A stretch of DNA of 7,669 bases from Paracoccaceae bacterium (GTDB taxonomy: Bacteria > Pseudomonadota > Alphaproteobacteria > Rhodobacterales > Rhodobacteraceae), in assembly GCA_007120685.1 (NCBI GenBank), contig SKNG01000025.1:1-7669 (forward strand). Reading direction: 5' to 3'. Below, one piece after another: positions 6,447 to 7,669 of the stretch (position 1 is its first letter; every line of letters begins with the position of its first letter). The position numbers were made by a program, and so were the translations under genes. A model generated the notes under the pieces. The model was given only the letters and a program-made list of their open reading frames with translations. It was not told the DNA's origin and did not search any database.

Positions 6447-6561
6447 GCGCCAGTCCGAGCAGGGTGCGGCGCGCTGTTGGTTGCGAGGGACCGCCATGCG
6501 GGACCAGTCGGTGCGCTGCGGCTTCGTCCGGTGACCGGGCACAACCTTGGGAATTTGCGAG

Positions 6562-6608
6562 AAAGGGCCTACGAAGGCCCTTTGAACGCGCTTTCGAAAG
6601 CGCGTTTT
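6562..6608. terminator. Tandem hairpins, probable bidirectional terminator between acuI-like gene and radC
   Basis: Hairpin one pairs AAAGGGCCT (6562-6570) with AGGCCCTTT (6575-6583) over a 4-base loop. Hairpin two is a perfect 22-bp palindrome at 6585-6606, with arms AACGCGCTTTC and GAAAGCGCGTT; TTTT at 6605-6608 overlaps its end. For rightward transcription the GC stem followed by T residues looks like an intrinsic terminator; read leftward, hairpin one is followed by CTTTCTC. The two flanking genes converge here, so both need to stop. The remainder of the 195-base gap (6447-6561 and 6609-6641) shows no supported gene. Confidence 0.7.
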
Positions 6609-6641
6609 CGCATGCTGCGGGCGCAGGCGAATGGCCGGCCG

Positions 6642-7439
6642 TTACAACAACCCCAGCGACCGAAAGCTGGCCTCGCGCTCGCGCCCGATGATCAGGTGGT
6701 CGTGCAAGGCGATCGACAGCGCCTCGGCCCCGCGCCGGATCTGCTCGGTCATGGTGATGTCGGCCTGGCTGGGCGAGGGGTCGCCCGACGGATGGTTATG
6801 CACCAGGATCAGCGCCGAGGCATTCAACTCCAGCGCCCGGCGCAGCACCTCGCGCGGGTAGACCGGCACGTGATCAACGGTGCCATGCCCCTGCTGCTCA
6901 TCAGCAATCAGCGCGTTCTTGCGGTCCAGGAACAGCACGCGGAACTGCTCGGTCTCGCCATGCGCCATGGCGGTGTGGCAATAGTCCAGCAGCGCGTCCC
7001 AGCTTGAGATCACCGGCCGGTTCAGCACCTTCGCCCGCGCCAGCCGCGCCGCCATCGCCTCGGCCAGTTTCAGCACGCCGAGCACTGCATCGCCCACTCC
7101 GTCGACCTGCTTCAGTTGCGCCGGAGGCGCGCTGACCACGGCCGCCAGATCGCCGAACCGGTCCAGCAGCGCGCGGGCCAGCGGCTTCACATCGGCGCGG
7201 GGAATGGCCCCGAAAAGCAGCAGTTCCAGCAATTCGTAATCCGGCATCGCCGCCGCGCCGCCGTCCAGAAACCGGGCGCGCAACCGTTTGCGATGGTCGC
7301 GGATATAGGAAGGCAACCGCCCATCCGGCAGGGTACCGGCCACAGGCCCCGCCGGCGCCGCCCCGGGCACCGTCACCGCACCCGGCCCGGCAAACAGCGG
7401 CATCGGCTTTTCGCAAAGGGATTGGCGGCGGCGGGTCAT
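6642..7439 (-). CDS. radC: RadC family JAB/MPN-domain protein
   Basis: RadC-family proteins carry a helix-hairpin-helix-like N-terminal part and a JAB1/MPN metalloprotease-fold domain. The molecular function remains uncertain despite the old DNA-repair name; the family is linked to DNA processing, competence and mobile elements. The 265-residue protein has a variable Pro/Gly/Ala-rich N-terminus (about 1-42), a helical region with LELLLFGAIPRADVKPLARALL (71-92) and an HhH-like KQVDGVGDAV (110-119). The MPN domain runs from about 142 to the end. The metal-site signature HNHPSGDPSPSQAD (214-227) supplies His214, His216 and Asp227, with a candidate glutamate at 162-164 (GETEQF), so the site appears intact. 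The start at 7439 has an AGGG seven bases upstream; an alternative Met at residue 13 would remove only unconserved sequence. The gene follows dnaJ on the same strand after 66 bases. It ends facing the acuI-like gene across a terminator. Confidence 0.93.
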   Translation of the reverse strand: MTRRRQSLCEKPMPLFAGPGAVTVPGAAPAGPVAGTLPDGRLPSYIRDHRKRLRARFLDGGAAAMPDYELLELLLFGAIPRADVKPLARALLDRFGDLAAVVSAPPAQLKQVDGVGDAVLGVLKLAEAMAARLARAKVLNRPVISSWDALLDYCHTAMAHGETEQFRVLFLDRKNALIADEQQGHGTVDHVPVYPREVLRRALELNASALILVHNHPSGDPSPSQADITMTEQIRRGAEALSIALHDHLIIGREREASFRSLGLL

Positions 7440-7460
7440 GCCGTCACCCTGTCAGCACTT

Positions 7461-7478
7461 GGTAAGCAAAGGGTTAAC
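7461..7478 (-). promoter_or_regulatory. CtrA-like TTAAC element upstream of radC
   Basis: On the minus strand this reads GTTAACCCTTTGCTTACC, ending about 21 bases before the radC start. The established CtrA consensus in alphaproteobacteria is TTAA, seven bases, TTAA(C). Here the first half is perfect and the second (TTACC) is degenerate and shifted by one base. It could be a CtrA site, a promoter element, or chance. It is one of very few TTAA-containing spots in this GC-rich window and sits in the only gap from which radC could be independently transcribed. Confidence 0.3.
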
Positions 7479-7505
7479 ACAACCCCGGCGACGGCGGCGG
7501 CGGCG

Positions 7506-7669
7506 TCAGTTGCCGGTCATCCCGTCCCAGAAGCTGCGCACCTTGCTAAAGAAGCTGGAGCCTTCGGGGTTGTTGTTCTCGCTCATGCTTTCGAACTCGC
7601 GCAGCAATTCCTTCTGCCGCGCGGTCAGGTTGACGGGCGTTTCCACCACCAGTTCGATCATCATGTCGC
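7506..7669 (-). CDS. dnaJ: Chaperone DnaJ, C-terminal fragment (gene runs off the window)
   Basis: The last 53 codons of DnaJ (Hsp40), the co-chaperone that stimulates the DnaK ATPase and delivers unfolded substrates, are visible on the minus strand before a TGA at 7508-7506. The segment VETPVNLTARQKELLREFE matches the conserved end of the C-terminal substrate-binding domain (E. coli: VETPVGLNERQKQLLQELQ). The tail FFSKVRSFWDGMTGN corresponds to the C-terminal dimerisation segment. The J domain, Gly/Phe linker and zinc fingers lie beyond the window end. No clear intrinsic terminator is seen in the 66 bases between this stop and radC, so read-through into radC is possible. Confidence 0.93.
   Translation of the reverse strand, partial: DMMIELVVETPVNLTARQKELLREFESMSENNNPEGSSFFSKVRSFWDGMTGN

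Noticed and set aside
6496..6534. 12-codon frame with a GAGGGA upstream in the acuI-radC gap
   Set aside because: Too short, no conservation evidence, and it sits in a region otherwise explained as a 3' untranslated part before the terminator.
5592..6542. 316-codon open frame on the minus strand opposite the acuI-like gene
   Set aside because: Shadow of the MDR reductase; composition is His/Arg/Gln/Pro-rich and it has no domain or ribosome-site support.
1..7669. tRNA, rRNA, CRISPR array, insertion sequence or phage signatures
   Set aside because: No cloverleaf-like sequence, regularly spaced repeats, transposase-like protein or terminal inverted repeats were seen; all long frames with real protein character are accounted for.

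Overview
The base composition (GC-rich, strongly G/C at third codon positions) and the gene set (LapB/LapC-like type I secretion genes, a RadC of alphaproteobacterial type, an AcuI-like reductase, a dnaJ end) suggest an alphaproteobacterium, most probably of the Rhodobacteraceae (Paracoccus/Roseobacter relatives). The taxonomic call is inference; no rRNA or other marker is present.

Layout, left to right. Positions 1-3169 (+) carry the end of a type I secretion operon: an ABC exporter ATPase/permease with its N-terminus cut off by the window edge, then an overlapping HlyD-type periplasmic adaptor. The secreted substrate (probably an RTX-type protein) and the TolC-like outer-membrane partner are not in view. 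Positions 3191-5109 (-) hold a tightly coupled two-gene catabolic unit, a fumarylpyruvate-hydrolase-like FAH enzyme followed by a 3-hydroxybenzoate 6-hydroxylase-like flavoprotein. These are the entry and exit enzymes of the gentisate route. The ring-cleaving gentisate dioxygenase and a maleylpyruvate isomerase are absent from the window. A 22-codon mini-ORF sits directly upstream, sharing ATGA with the hydrolase start.

Positions 5175-5450 are a divergent regulatory region. It contains half-site-like repeats (GCTTAAACG) on both sides, a 16-bp palindrome just upstream of the rightward gene, and two tandem hairpins. Positions 5451-6446 (+) encode an acrylyl-CoA reductase/YhdH-type MDR oxidoreductase. 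Positions 6447-6641 hold a second pair of tandem hairpins, probably a bidirectional terminator, between it and the convergent radC. Positions 6642-7439 (-) are radC, and 7506-7669 (-) are the C-terminal end of dnaJ. A CtrA-like TTAAC element lies in the short dnaJ-radC gap.

Most of the window is ordinary core and accessory metabolism. No new defence or mobile system was found. The points most worth checking are the shared regulatory motif and mini-ORF in the divergent region, the incomplete gentisate unit, and the paired tandem hairpins that bracket the acuI-like gene.
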